Positions 1-10,400 of a stretch of 31,686 nucleotides of DNA are shown here, one piece after another. Below the pieces are notes generated by a model. The model was not told the DNA's origin and did no database searches. It saw nothing but the letters and a program-made list of their open reading frames with translations. Origin of the DNA: a virus. Both the position numbers and the translations under genes were made by a program. The stretch's first letter is position 1, and the number at the start of each line of letters is the position of its first letter. The DNA is taken from the IMG/VR virus record IMGVR_UViG_3300021379_002068, positions 1 through 31,686 of that record, one strand, 5' to 3'.

Positions 1-1416
1 AATCAAAGACTTGCTTACAGTCAGTCTAATTATATTTGGCACCCTATTACTGCTAAATTTATTGATCTTGGGCGATATAAAAGAGGAATCGCTAGATTGT
101 CTAATCCTTTATCTATAAGAAATCCATACATAACATATGCGGCAAGCGGTGATCCATTAACAACTGCTCAACAAGATATACAAAATGTGATTACCGCAGA
201 TTTTAATGCTGATGGAAATTACAACACATATAGTGATACATACAGCCCAACCATTACGTCTGCTGATGGGTCTGCGATGCCTGTTATAAATCCCCCTCCT
301 GCAACTGATGTTTTTAGTCAGATTTTTCCTACTCCAACAGGTTACAATATAACGACTAGATATATTCCACTAATATGGGATATCATATTTCCTTTCTTTG
401 GTTTTGTTGGCATCAATTCAGAGACACCTGCAGCCAACAGCACAGGATCAAACCCAAATTTTAAAAATATCAGGGTGCCATATATTGATACATGGACTGG
501 CAATCTGGTAATCATAGTTGCAGGTAGCGAATTACCGTTAAATATGCAGGTAAGTCTAGGTGGTTATTTTTTAATTACAGAAACCGAAATTCGGGCAGCT
601 ACAGCAGGATGGGAAAGCTATCTGACATATTGTATGACAAAAACTTATAAACCAGAATTATATAGTGCATTATTAAGAGCATATAAATATAAACTTACTC
701 CTGATGTAGAAGTGGAAGAAGGAGAGGAATTAATTGCAGATAAAAACGCAGATGGTAACGATAGCTTGCTTGGCACTACTAATGTTGCCAATAATCTTGG
801 ATATTTAGTAGGAGGAACAGGAACTTCTACTCCGGATCTTACTATTAATATTAACTGGATACTAAATCCAGATATGTTAAGAGATTTTATCAAAATTAGT
901 GAGTTTGTAGCTTCATTTGGTCAGTACTATGGAAAATCTTATATGGTACGAGTGCCTAAAATTGATTCTTACAGAGATATGAGTACAGAAAATACATTTA
1001 CTATTGATACACAATATACCGGAGCAGATATTGTGGGGTATAGGGGAACGGGTAAGATCTATTTTAAATACGAACCAGCTCCTGATGGCGGTTGGGAAGA
1101 ATATGGAAATAAAATCGGAGCTGTTACTGTGGGATCTGCTGATTGGTATAGTTTAATCAATGAAGACGGTAAAATACCACCTATTTTAGCTTACAATGCT
1201 AGAACATCAGTAGATCATGTTCAGAAAGAACTTTGCAATAAAGCTGTATCTGGTACGAGTATAATTATTAACTTGAATAATCTTCATATGATGCTTAATG
1301 CTGCATATTACAGTAATAATAAACCAACAGGAGTTAGTGGTAGTTGGTCATTCACGTCATCAGGATCAGAAGAATCAGAAGAATCAGAAGAATCAGAAAA
1401 TACACCAGCAGAATAA
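1..1416 (+). CDS. Virion-type structural protein, 5' end outside the window
   Basis: The frame is open from base 1, so the gene begins upstream and 471 codons are visible. A TTG at 97 is only an internal codon; the residues before it (for example WHPITAKFIDLGRYKRG) read as ordinary protein. No known domain is recognised. The sequence is rich in Asn, Thr, Tyr and Gly, has many short beta-type stretches and no signal peptide in the visible part. It ends in an acidic tail of Ser-Glu-Glu repeats. It is co-directional with two larger proteins of the same composition, which suggests a tail, baseplate or neck component. That role is inference from context only. The stop is TAA and 48 bases separate it from the next gene. 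Confidence 0.7.
   Translation, partial: NQRLAYSQSNYIWHPITAKFIDLGRYKRGIARLSNPLSIRNPYITYAASGDPLTTAQQDIQNVITADFNADGNYNTYSDTYSPTITSADGSAMPVINPPPATDVFSQIFPTPTGYNITTRYIPLIWDIIFPFFGFVGINSETPAANSTGSNPNFKNIRVPYIDTWTGNLVIIVAGSELPLNMQVSLGGYFLITETEIRAATAGWESYLTYCMTKTYKPELYSALLRAYKYKLTPDVEVEEGEELIADKNADGNDSLLGTTNVANNLGYLVGGTGTSTPDLTININWILNPDMLRDFIKISEFVASFGQYYGKSYMVRVPKIDSYRDMSTENTFTIDTQYTGADIVGYRGTGKIYFKYEPAPDGGWEEYGNKIGAVTVGSADWYSLINEDGKIPPILAYNARTSVDHVQKELCNKAVSGTSIIINLNNLHMMLNAAYYSNNKPTGVSGSWSFTSSGSEESEESEESENTPAE
1366..1398 (+). repeat. 9-bp tandem repeat coding for Ser-Glu-Glu
   Basis: Three exact copies of TCAGAAGAA, followed by a fourth diverged copy (TCAGAAAAT), sit at the 3' end of the first gene. 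They encode SEE-SEE-SEE-SEN. The unit is in phase with the codons, so copy number could change without shifting the frame. It probably forms a flexible acidic tail. Confidence 0.85.
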
Positions 1417-1464
1417 TTTTATGATAATCAACAAATAGTTAAAATATAATACAGGTTGTAAGTT

Positions 1465-1662
1465 ATGCCATCATTATCAAGTCTTAATTGTAGTAATAGT
1501 ACTTTTTTAGTAAACCAAATAAATACAGCTGCATTAGATCCTAAGGAATTTGTTTTTATTGCTGGGGCTGGTTCTGATAAAGATCCATGGGGAGAAGTGG
1601 ATAATGGTACAGCAGGATCTATATATGTTAAAGCTTCTCTTGATAAAATGTTCATTTTATAG
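1465..1662 (+). CDS. N-terminal fragment of a frameshifted structural protein
   Basis: A 65-codon reading frame starts at ATG 1465, with a weak AGG 9 bases upstream, and ends at TAG 1660-1662. The protein has no match of its own. The frame at positions divisible by 3 is open from 1647 and runs without break into the 895-residue protein that follows. Reading across by one missing base in 1645-1659 gives a smooth join such as SLDK/NVHFIDKDL. I therefore take this as the amino end of the next gene rather than an independent small gene. The overlap contains runs AAAA and TTTT, typical sites of a one-base loss. No canonical slippery heptamer is present. Confidence 0.6.
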   Translation: MPSLSSLNCSNSTFLVNQINTAALDPKEFVFIAGAGSDKDPWGEVDNGTAGSIYVKASLDKMFIL

Positions 1663-1787
1663 ACAAAGATTTAACACAACCATGTTTTCTTATTAATTCG
1701 CCATCGACAGTAGAGCTTAATCAGTATTCTTATGCTTACGAAACCGATCCGTCTAGAAGTGTTATTGCAAATGTTGCCGCAGAAGAT

Positions 1788-4475
1788 ATGGCTATTACTA
1801 TAGGAAATCAATATGGCGATGTTAGTAATATCAATCTTTATTTTGCTGAGTTTAAGAATAATCCAAATGTTTTAAAATATGCGGCATATGTTAGTCCTAT
1901 TTACGCTAACACTCTTGACGACCCAGATGCGACTCACGGAGTTAAATCTGATTTATTTACTCCTATAGCTCCTAAAGCTGCCCATCCTTATTTTGCCGCA
2001 GTACCTTTTAAGAACAATCAAGCTGTTTATGGGCCATGGTGTAGTTATCCAAGAGCTGATGGACAGAGAACAGATGTTGCCGGCTCTGTTGTTAAGGTTA
2101 TGGATGATTTTGTACCATGGAATTATGGCGGCATGGCCGCACTTGATAGTGTTGCCAGAAGCGAGATCAGTTCTCTGATTCAGTACGAGAGATCTTTGGA
2201 GATGGGTAGTGTATCTGTTGTGGGGCTGCCTACTTATGATTTGGGTGGTATTTTTGCTAGTGGTGTACCGCAATATCAGAGTTCAGAAGAAACAATAACA
2301 TTGAACGGCTTGAGCTACAGATGTTTAGGCATAGAACCAAGTGGAACTGGCACTGTTACAGGACCTGTAATCACTAATCTTTCTGTTAACATTAATAGTT
2401 CTAATGTTGGTACAACTTATAGTTTTAGAACCTACACAAAAAAAGTTGGTTTTTTCAATAAAGAAAATCAAGACACTATTAGGCGTAATGCTCAACAATT
2501 CTTACAACTTCAGAGAGATACAGCGTTAGCAGGATCTACTACTAATAGCAAATCTTTACAGAATCAGCAGTCTTATGAAACTAGCCTTATGAGCAAACAG
2601 CAAAGATCTGTAAAGGGTGCAGAAGCTAATTTATATAAAAGTAAATTTTTTGCTAGTAGCCCTGGTTGGGTTTTGGCTGGGTTTGCTACACCTTTTTTGG
2701 ATAAAAATGAAGCTGAAGAAGGTAATGACGGTAAAGGTGTGGAGCCTGTTGAAACTTACCAAGATGCGCTGAAGTCCTATAAAATGAAAACTTTTGTGGG
2801 TTTATATCCAGGAAATGAAGTTCCAGCAAATGTGGCAGGCAGATATCCCGCCATATCGGTCATGAGTTTGGATGGTATGTTTTCTCCTGTATCTTTTTAT
2901 CCAGGCGCTAATAGTGCTACTTATGGTATGTATCCATATCCTAGAAAATTGTGCTCCTTTTGCAGTGGCACTGGTTCTTTGGGTTTAAGCTCTATTAAAA
3001 ATTCCGTCAGCGGAGTTGCTGAGAGTGTTGATATGCCGTGTCCATACTGTTATGACAAATTTCCAATGTCTAGTAAAACTTCGGCCACAAATAACATTAC
3101 ACCAGGATCTAACTCTGAATTGCTACCTCCTTACGTTATATCTAACAATAATGACATTGATAATCTTAGAGGTCTTTTATCTGGATCCGCTAGTGCTGAA
3201 TCATCATCAAATGTGAACAACACCAAATCTGGATTAAAGATACCTATAAATCTAGAAAATTTGAACCCTATAGTTGTGCCGCAAGGTATATTTAGAAACA
3301 CCAATACTGGTAGTGACGATAGAGAAAAAACTAGACATTGTATAGAAATTGTTGCTAATAGTAAAAATTTTCACGGAAGCAAAATGGGTATTACCAGCTC
3401 TTTATCTGTGAAAGACAAAAAAAATCCTAATTTTACTGATTATTCTGATAAAATAAATGCACAGCTCAACAATCAAAGGTTTATAGGTTTGAGAGGACCT
3501 CTAGTTTTACATGGTTGGGGATATGATATCGATGGCTACCCTGTGCCAAATGAAAGCGACGAGCCTAGATACGACAATAAAGGAAGACCTTTGAGGTTTA
3601 AAGCAAAAGCAGAAGAAGACGGCGGCATTAAGCCGTATGATAAATTAAGTGCTGGCGACGCATTTGTTGCCACGACAGTAGCTATGAACGACGTATTTAC
3701 GGTTGGCTATAGCGTAAAAACACCCAATGATAGTGAGCAAGAAACTACTTATGGAGGTACCGATGTTAAAAAAATAAAAGTCACAAATGATTTAACAACA
3801 GAGGTTCCGGGAACTAGTACCACAGGATATAAAAATGGAGGAGATATTATCACTAAACAATATACTTGGAATGGCAGTAAATATATTAAGGGTGATAGGT
3901 CCACAAAATTTAGGATCAATCATTCAGAGCAGCCCAATCATTGGCCTGTTGGTCCAGTAGATTTACGTTGGGATTATAACAGAAGAGTCTGGACAATACC
4001 TGCTAATAATCCTATTATATATAAATGGGTATATGTAACACTAGAAGAAGATTTAGTTAGGAGTACTAATGACACAACTTATGCTGCTAGAGCTTATATA
4101 GACGATATAGAGTATGTTGCTGAAACTTTAGAGTCTGGTTATAGACGTTTAGTATATGTTAAAGACAGAGGAGGATATACAGCCCCTAGAGGTACAAAAT
4201 TATTTTGTAAATATATGCAGGATACTGGTTTCTATGAACCTATTAATAAACCTGTAGTAATTGTTACTGGCGTTATTAATAGTTCTAGTCAAGCTACTTT
4301 GGATCATTCGTTTCCTAATGGTAATAATAGTACAAGCCCAACAATGGTTGTGTCCTATAATAATCCTTTAGGGTTTGATGTTTCCACTGCCAACGAGAAT
4401 GGGATTTTTACTTTTATTAATGGATCATGGACCTTAACATCAAAACTACAAACTCAACCTAATGCAACTTCGTAG
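1788..4475 (+). CDS. Large virion structural protein with a DnaJ-like zinc motif (main part)
   Basis: The longest ATG-started frame is 895 codons, but the same frame is open from 1647. The 47 codons before ATG 1788 read as real protein (for example YAYETDPSRSVIANVAAED), and there is no clear ribosome site at 1788. The true product probably begins at 1465 and is frameshifted (see the 1465-1662 entry). Residues 389-392 are CSFC followed by SGTG, and residues 418-421 are CPYC. This CxxCxGxG plus CxxC pattern is like the zinc fingers of DnaJ. Later segments such as LVLHGWGYDIDGYPVP and WPVGPVDLRWDYNRRVW recall uncharacterised structural proteins of marine phages, from memory. The gene lies between two other structural-type genes, 9 bases before the next start. 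A virion protein is likely, but its place in the particle is unknown. Confidence 0.7.
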   Translation: MAITIGNQYGDVSNINLYFAEFKNNPNVLKYAAYVSPIYANTLDDPDATHGVKSDLFTPIAPKAAHPYFAAVPFKNNQAVYGPWCSYPRADGQRTDVAGSVVKVMDDFVPWNYGGMAALDSVARSEISSLIQYERSLEMGSVSVVGLPTYDLGGIFASGVPQYQSSEETITLNGLSYRCLGIEPSGTGTVTGPVITNLSVNINSSNVGTTYSFRTYTKKVGFFNKENQDTIRRNAQQFLQLQRDTALAGSTTNSKSLQNQQSYETSLMSKQQRSVKGAEANLYKSKFFASSPGWVLAGFATPFLDKNEAEEGNDGKGVEPVETYQDALKSYKMKTFVGLYPGNEVPANVAGRYPAISVMSLDGMFSPVSFYPGANSATYGMYPYPRKLCSFCSGTGSLGLSSIKNSVSGVAESVDMPCPYCYDKFPMSSKTSATNNITPGSNSELLPPYVISNNNDIDNLRGLLSGSASAESSSNVNNTKSGLKIPINLENLNPIVVPQGIFRNTNTGSDDREKTRHCIEIVANSKNFHGSKMGITSSLSVKDKKNPNFTDYSDKINAQLNNQRFIGLRGPLVLHGWGYDIDGYPVPNESDEPRYDNKGRPLRFKAKAEEDGGIKPYDKLSAGDAFVATTVAMNDVFTVGYSVKTPNDSEQETTYGGTDVKKIKVTNDLTTEVPGTSTTGYKNGGDIITKQYTWNGSKYIKGDRSTKFRINHSEQPNHWPVGPVDLRWDYNRRVWTIPANNPIIYKWVYVTLEEDLVRSTNDTTYAARAYIDDIEYVAETLESGYRRLVYVKDRGGYTAPRGTKLFCKYMQDTGFYEPINKPVVIVTGVINSSSQATLDHSFPNGNNSTSPTMVVSYNNPLGFDVSTANENGIFTFINGSWTLTSKLQTQPNATS

Positions 4476-4484
4476 GATTTAATA

Positions 4485-7400
4485 ATGCCCGGAAAATGTC
4501 ATATATTTGACGGATATTTAGACAATGATATTATATCAGTATCAGATGTTGTGCATAATACAGACAAACTGATAGAATTAAAAAATGCGCAAGGATACAC
4601 CACTATAGATAATGATATATGGTATCCTGTATTTATAGATACGGAGACGAACGCTGTTGGCAATAGTGTAATGTCATCTCATGGTCTTATTCAAAGCACC
4701 AGGCTCGGCATAGAGTTTTTTACTTCTTTTGGTGCAGGTTTCGATCATTGGGAAACAGATGGAAGCATGAGTATAGATTGGATTCTCAATAATCATAATA
4801 TCCCATATCCTGTTTATTATGGCTTAATGTTTTGGTTTAAAAAATATGATATTAGCAATATTTATGAAGATGATACCTTTTTATTGGAAGGAGATACTAA
4901 TATATGGATACCAGATGGAGACGTTTTTGGCTATGAGCAAGATGTTCAAGCCAGAACTTTGTATAGAGACGCTGGAGTACCAACAAAACCATATATAGGT
5001 ATGGGTGTCCACAAGTATTATAGAGATATTCATAATGCTCTTACAATCAAAGAACCTAAGACCACTAGTAAGTCTGTTAAAAAATCCCGTATATACAAAA
5101 ATATAGCCGCGTATTTAGCAACCAGTCCGTTTGCTTCTGCTTTTCCATCGCATGCAATACTAGACGGCAACATACAGGAGTATATTAATACTGCTATTAA
5201 TTCTGATGGTACAATGTCTGATATTAGAACATGTTTATTATCTATATCTACTTATTTCAAGACGATAGGATTAGATGAAAATGAAATACAAAGACAATCT
5301 ATAGGAGAAGATAAATACTTAGCTCCGATAAGGCAAACACTAACGAATAATTATATTGCTTCATTAGACGATTTGTATAAAAAATGTCTTAATAAATATG
5401 GGGCTAATTTAATCTTGGGTAATGGTAAATATCTCAAATATAAGAAGACCCTTCCAAATAACGCTAATTTCGAATGCGTAGAATTTAGAGAAAATTTAGC
5501 ACCCGGTGGTCTGTCTAATAGTAAAATTTTTATTAATCAAGAAATTAATACCGGCTTTATGCGGGTGAAGAGCGATATTAGAGAAGATAATACCTCGTTG
5601 CAATTTTTTGGAGGTGCAGAACAAGTAGATATACCACTGGCCGAAATAGCCAAACCTGGTTTATCCAGCCTTTCTTTCGTAATTACTATGGGTTCTAATT
5701 ACGACCAGACTATACAGCCTAATCTGGATATTAATATATCTAGTAGAAATAGATTTTTCGTTGCTAGCAATACAGAAGGGTTTGCTATTGGGGCAGATGG
5801 TAAGCCGACCTCAGACATTACTCTGGAGCTTTCTGCGTTCTTAAATGAGCCTTTAGATTTTACGAATAGATCTCCTATTAACTATAATATCTCTCAAATG
5901 ATAAATTTTAATTGGGAGATTATATCCGGTGATGCCACTTTTGCTGGTCGTTTTGTGGAAGGTCAGGGGTTTCCGAACGCGGGTGCTAAAATTACTGTGC
6001 CTGATCCGACTATAAAAATCGATCGTCTTGGTCCAATAGTAGTCAAAATGACTGCAATTACACCGTTTGGCACTGTTAATAAAATCAAGACCATCAATGT
6101 TGTTGCAGCAGGACAAGATGCTAACGAAAGAACAGTAATCAACAAAGTAGTACCACCGTCTCCACCATTTAGCCATGATCTATCTGGACAAGGTGAAGAG
6201 CTTTTTAGAGAGATTAACGAGATTGCAGACGATGATTTTGAACTACAGCCATCTACTGTAAACTCTAGAGGTAATACAGTATGTATATGTTCAATGAACA
6301 GGTACGCTTTTAGTAATGATGGTATTTTTTGGCCCATCAGCACTAATATGTATGTTGCTCCTACGACTACAGCTAGTAGAGTAGAGGTAGCAAAACTAGA
6401 AAGATATTTTAAATTTCATCTTAGCTCAACCAATAAAACTCGGGATGCTCTATATAAAACAACATTTACTACTACACATGGCGCTTTTGTCAAAATATCC
6501 AGAATGACACTTAATTGTACGCGTTCAAGTGATGCAGAGTTTTCTGACTGTTTAAGTGTTTGTCAGATACGATTAAAAAAAAGCAGTCCAGGTAGATTTT
6601 TTTATACGGACAACAATAGAGACGGATTGTCTTTATTAGCTATAGATGGTTCTTTTTATAATGCGACAGTTGGAGATATACATGATTTTGATTCTGGAGT
6701 ATCTTCAACATTAAATGCTCCAGCAATGCAAGCCTACGGCGGTTATAATCAGTCTTTTAGAGATTTAATACAGATGTCCGGTTTGCCAGATCATCCAATA
6801 AACGGCCCTGTCAATGATGATACGGTAACTCAATTTGAACTATTAAACCCTATCGACAACACACAGCAAGCAAATGAAGGAGAACAATATAAAATATGTT
6901 ATCCCAAAATTGTAGACCATGGAGAGTCTATAGAATTTTCCAAAGGAACATTTGATCCGACACTAGGTTGGATACCATACGATAGTCCACTTTATCCAGA
7001 TGTTGCTAATAGTACCTCCGTTTTAAAATTTAGGCCAGGATGCAGAGATACAATTTCTTTTATAGGTCCAGGATTATCGGATTTCGCATGCTCATACTCA
7101 CAAGATCGATTGACCACCCTACCTAAAGTTTATAAAGCGATCATAGAATTAAAGATAGATAAAGATATAGCTCCGGAGCCTTATAGAGGCTGTAATAACA
7201 CTAGCGAATATGACAAATTTATTCATGAAAGGGAGGAAAATATAGGTAGACGAGCTGCGGATCAAGTAGATTCTAGAAATTCTCATGGGTATAGAATACT
7301 TAATAAAGGCAGACCCAAAAGATATGATACTAGATCAGGATCCGCCGATAATGATTATATACAGTGTGATGAATTTGGTTTTGATATATCCAACGGAGTA

Positions 7401-10400
7401 ACTAACAATAACAACGAGATCTCTAAAGCTTTCACTTATTCTTTAATGAAATTGGGTATAGAGGATAGAAGGCTTACCGCATTACCCGACATCACATCAA
7501 TCACAACTCAAGAAGAATATGAGGCTTATAAAGAGGGTGGAGGAGTACCAGATACTGAATTGTATGATAATAGATATATCGATGCTACCATTAATGATAT
7601 AGAGGTCAAACTTAATCTATTCAATATATTAAATACTAAAGACTATGCTTTTAAATTTGGTGTGGCATATGATGCGGAGACTGCCAAATCCTTTGCTCCG
7701 CAACCTGGTGGAGATGGTAAACCAAAAGCTCCAGTTAGCAAAAGAGTCAATAAATTTATAGACAGTACCCAAACTGCTGTTCAGGCATATGATAATTACA
7801 ATCAGGGTTTTAGCGGGCCAGATATGGCTGCAAGATTCGCAGGAGAGATAGAGCCTAGTGGTTTTTCTACATACTGTAGAGATTTGGTACATACTAATAG
7901 TAAGTTTACTACTGGTGATAAATTCTTATATTTAATGAATCAAGAATATTTTGGTAATAATCATTTAAATAGCACTTTGATTTTTTCAGATCATGCCAAC
8001 AAGAATAATGTACTATATAACCATAATAGATATAATCCTTCTGGCGTTAATATGAATCAATCTATAGTAAAATTTTCTGAAGATCAAAAAATATTACCGA
8101 CGGTTGCTGCTACAGGATATTCTGAAAGTGATCATATTTTTTACAGAAATTTAATTGTAAACAATAATATCGGTATTGGTAATAATACCTTTAGCAAATT
8201 TCACGGTCTTGGATTTTTTCAAAGGTATGTAGAGAAAGACTGCGTAACAGAATACACAGATAGTATTACGTTTACCTTAGAGGTAGAAGTAACAGATGAG
8301 CCAGATATTATGGGTGCTTACGAAAATACTAGAGATGGACCAGCACTGGCCGGATATTATAGTAGTTATAATCAACCAAGATCCACATCTCCGTTTAATT
8401 CATTATGTAATTGGGAACTTATTTTACATAACAAACCTGTGCCGAAAATGTCACCACACACAACTTCAAGTGTGCAATCTATGAATAATTCAGATGCTCT
8501 TGGTTTAATAGAATATGGATCCAAACCAAAATATGACGGCTATAATTTTATAGCTGATTTATCTGGCGCAAAGCATCTTTTACCGAGAGTTAATATGGAT
8601 GCACCAAATACGTTTTTATCTGATTTAAGCTTATGTACACCAGGGGATGTTGATAATGTGCGCAGACAAAGAATGCCACCCCTGCCAGACTTTCCGTATG
8701 ATGCAATCATTAGGGCCATGATAACTTATGTGGGGGTGGGAGCTTTGGGCAGTCTGGTTGGAACATTATCTTTTCTTGGATTTACAGGTATTGATACAAG
8801 TGCTCTCGTTAGCTATTTATCTTCGTTAGCTCAACAAGCTACTCTAGAAGCTAGAGATAGAAGTATATATTCTGTAGATTTTACCGAATATTACATGGGT
8901 TCTCCTGAAAAAATTCTTTTGAATGTTAGTAAAGATGGTGGTATATGGTATAAATTAGAGGCTAGTATTTTTAAACTGGCTAATACGCCAGCATTGCCAG
9001 ATGCTGAATATCAATATGTGCTTATGAAGCCCGGCGTTTTTCCACTGTTTACAGACATGGTGTTTGATTCTGTGTCGTCGTTAAAAGATATGATAGATGA
9101 AAGTTTTATTAAGAATGTCATACTCAGATCGCAATCCGGTTCATCCGGTTCATACGATATTAATAGTTCTACATTGGATATAATACCCGGTACTGGTATT
9201 TACGGAACAGAAGATGTAGAATTAAAAGAACAAGATATTGTTAACATTCAGGTTGTTAATCATCCAAATTATGATGGGTTATATTTAGTAAACCAGAATT
9301 CCTGGCAGCTGTTAGAACCTAAAAATGTAAATATGATCGCCAACTATAGTGGTCTTGTGGATCCTATGAAGATGTACAATTGCAATCTTTATATTTCTAT
9401 CAATTCTGTATTTGCTATAGGTAGATCTTTCTTTTCTGGCTTTCATGCGAATGCTTCTGGCGGCAAAATGATAATACTGGATAATGCTTATAGTTTTGAC
9501 ATATTTCAAGTTGGTGATACGATTATAGCACACAATGGTAATAATGCTAGTAGTGGCAGTAGTGGTACAATCGAATCATCGTGTCCTGATAGCGGTAGTA
9601 GTGGTAGTAATTGTCAAATAGTTACGATTGCAGACAAAGCGAGAATTATTAAAGATGGTATTGTTAAAACTGTATTATTATTAAGTGGTGATATTAACAG
9701 ATATAGTTATGTATCGCCTTATTTTGGAAAAGTAGATTCTGCAGGATCTCATAAAGCTATTATATTCAAAGCTGGCACAACGATTTCATCGTCAGAAAAT
9801 ACAGAGGTTCCATTTAATAGGTGGACTCTTAATAAAACTGGATTTTCTAACAACCATGTTCCTGACATCACAGAACCATATAGAAGTATTGGTTCGGTTG
9901 GGGATGGGTCGTTGAGTATAGATAAGGGTATATTCACCAACGCCTTGCAATACAATAGGATACAAAATTTAGATGAATTACTAAATAATACTGAAAGCAT
10001 GCGAGTCAAATATAATACTTTACATCTCTACAATGACGATACCAGTAGTGGCAGTGTTCCATTTTCCTATGATTCTACGGGTTATATTACGGGATTTAAA
10101 GTTTCTCATGATGATTTTAGATACAACTTTATTAACAATATTCGATTTAATGAGGGCATTGCTGACGAAGATAAAGAAAATTTCCTACGTCAAATAAATA
10201 GCATAGACACTAATCGTAGTAATTATTCTATGATGATTGTTTGCTTTCAACCTGGATCCCCGATGCTCCAGGATTATCATCAAGCCGGTAAGGCTAAAAT
10301 AGATCAAGACTTTGAATATAAACAAGTAAAAAGCATAACTGATGAAAATAAGACTATTATTGAAGATAGGATTACGTTTTTAGAAGATAGTGTTATACCG

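Noticed and set aside
1366-1398. Diversity-generating or CRISPR-like repeat
   Set aside because: It is a simple in-phase codon repeat; there is no reverse transcriptase, template copy, spacer or leader.
1428-1655. Separate minus-strand gene at the frameshift
   Set aside because: It is opposite the 1465-1662 coding segment and its composition is that of an antisense frame.
1645-1662. Programmed -1 shift at a slippery heptamer
   Set aside because: No X-XXY-YYZ sequence lies in the right phase in the overlap; a one-base loss is simpler.
5853-6343. Minus-strand frames of over 100 codons under the giant gene
   Set aside because: They lie opposite a continuous coding frame, have no ribosome sites and show no family motif; they are shadows.
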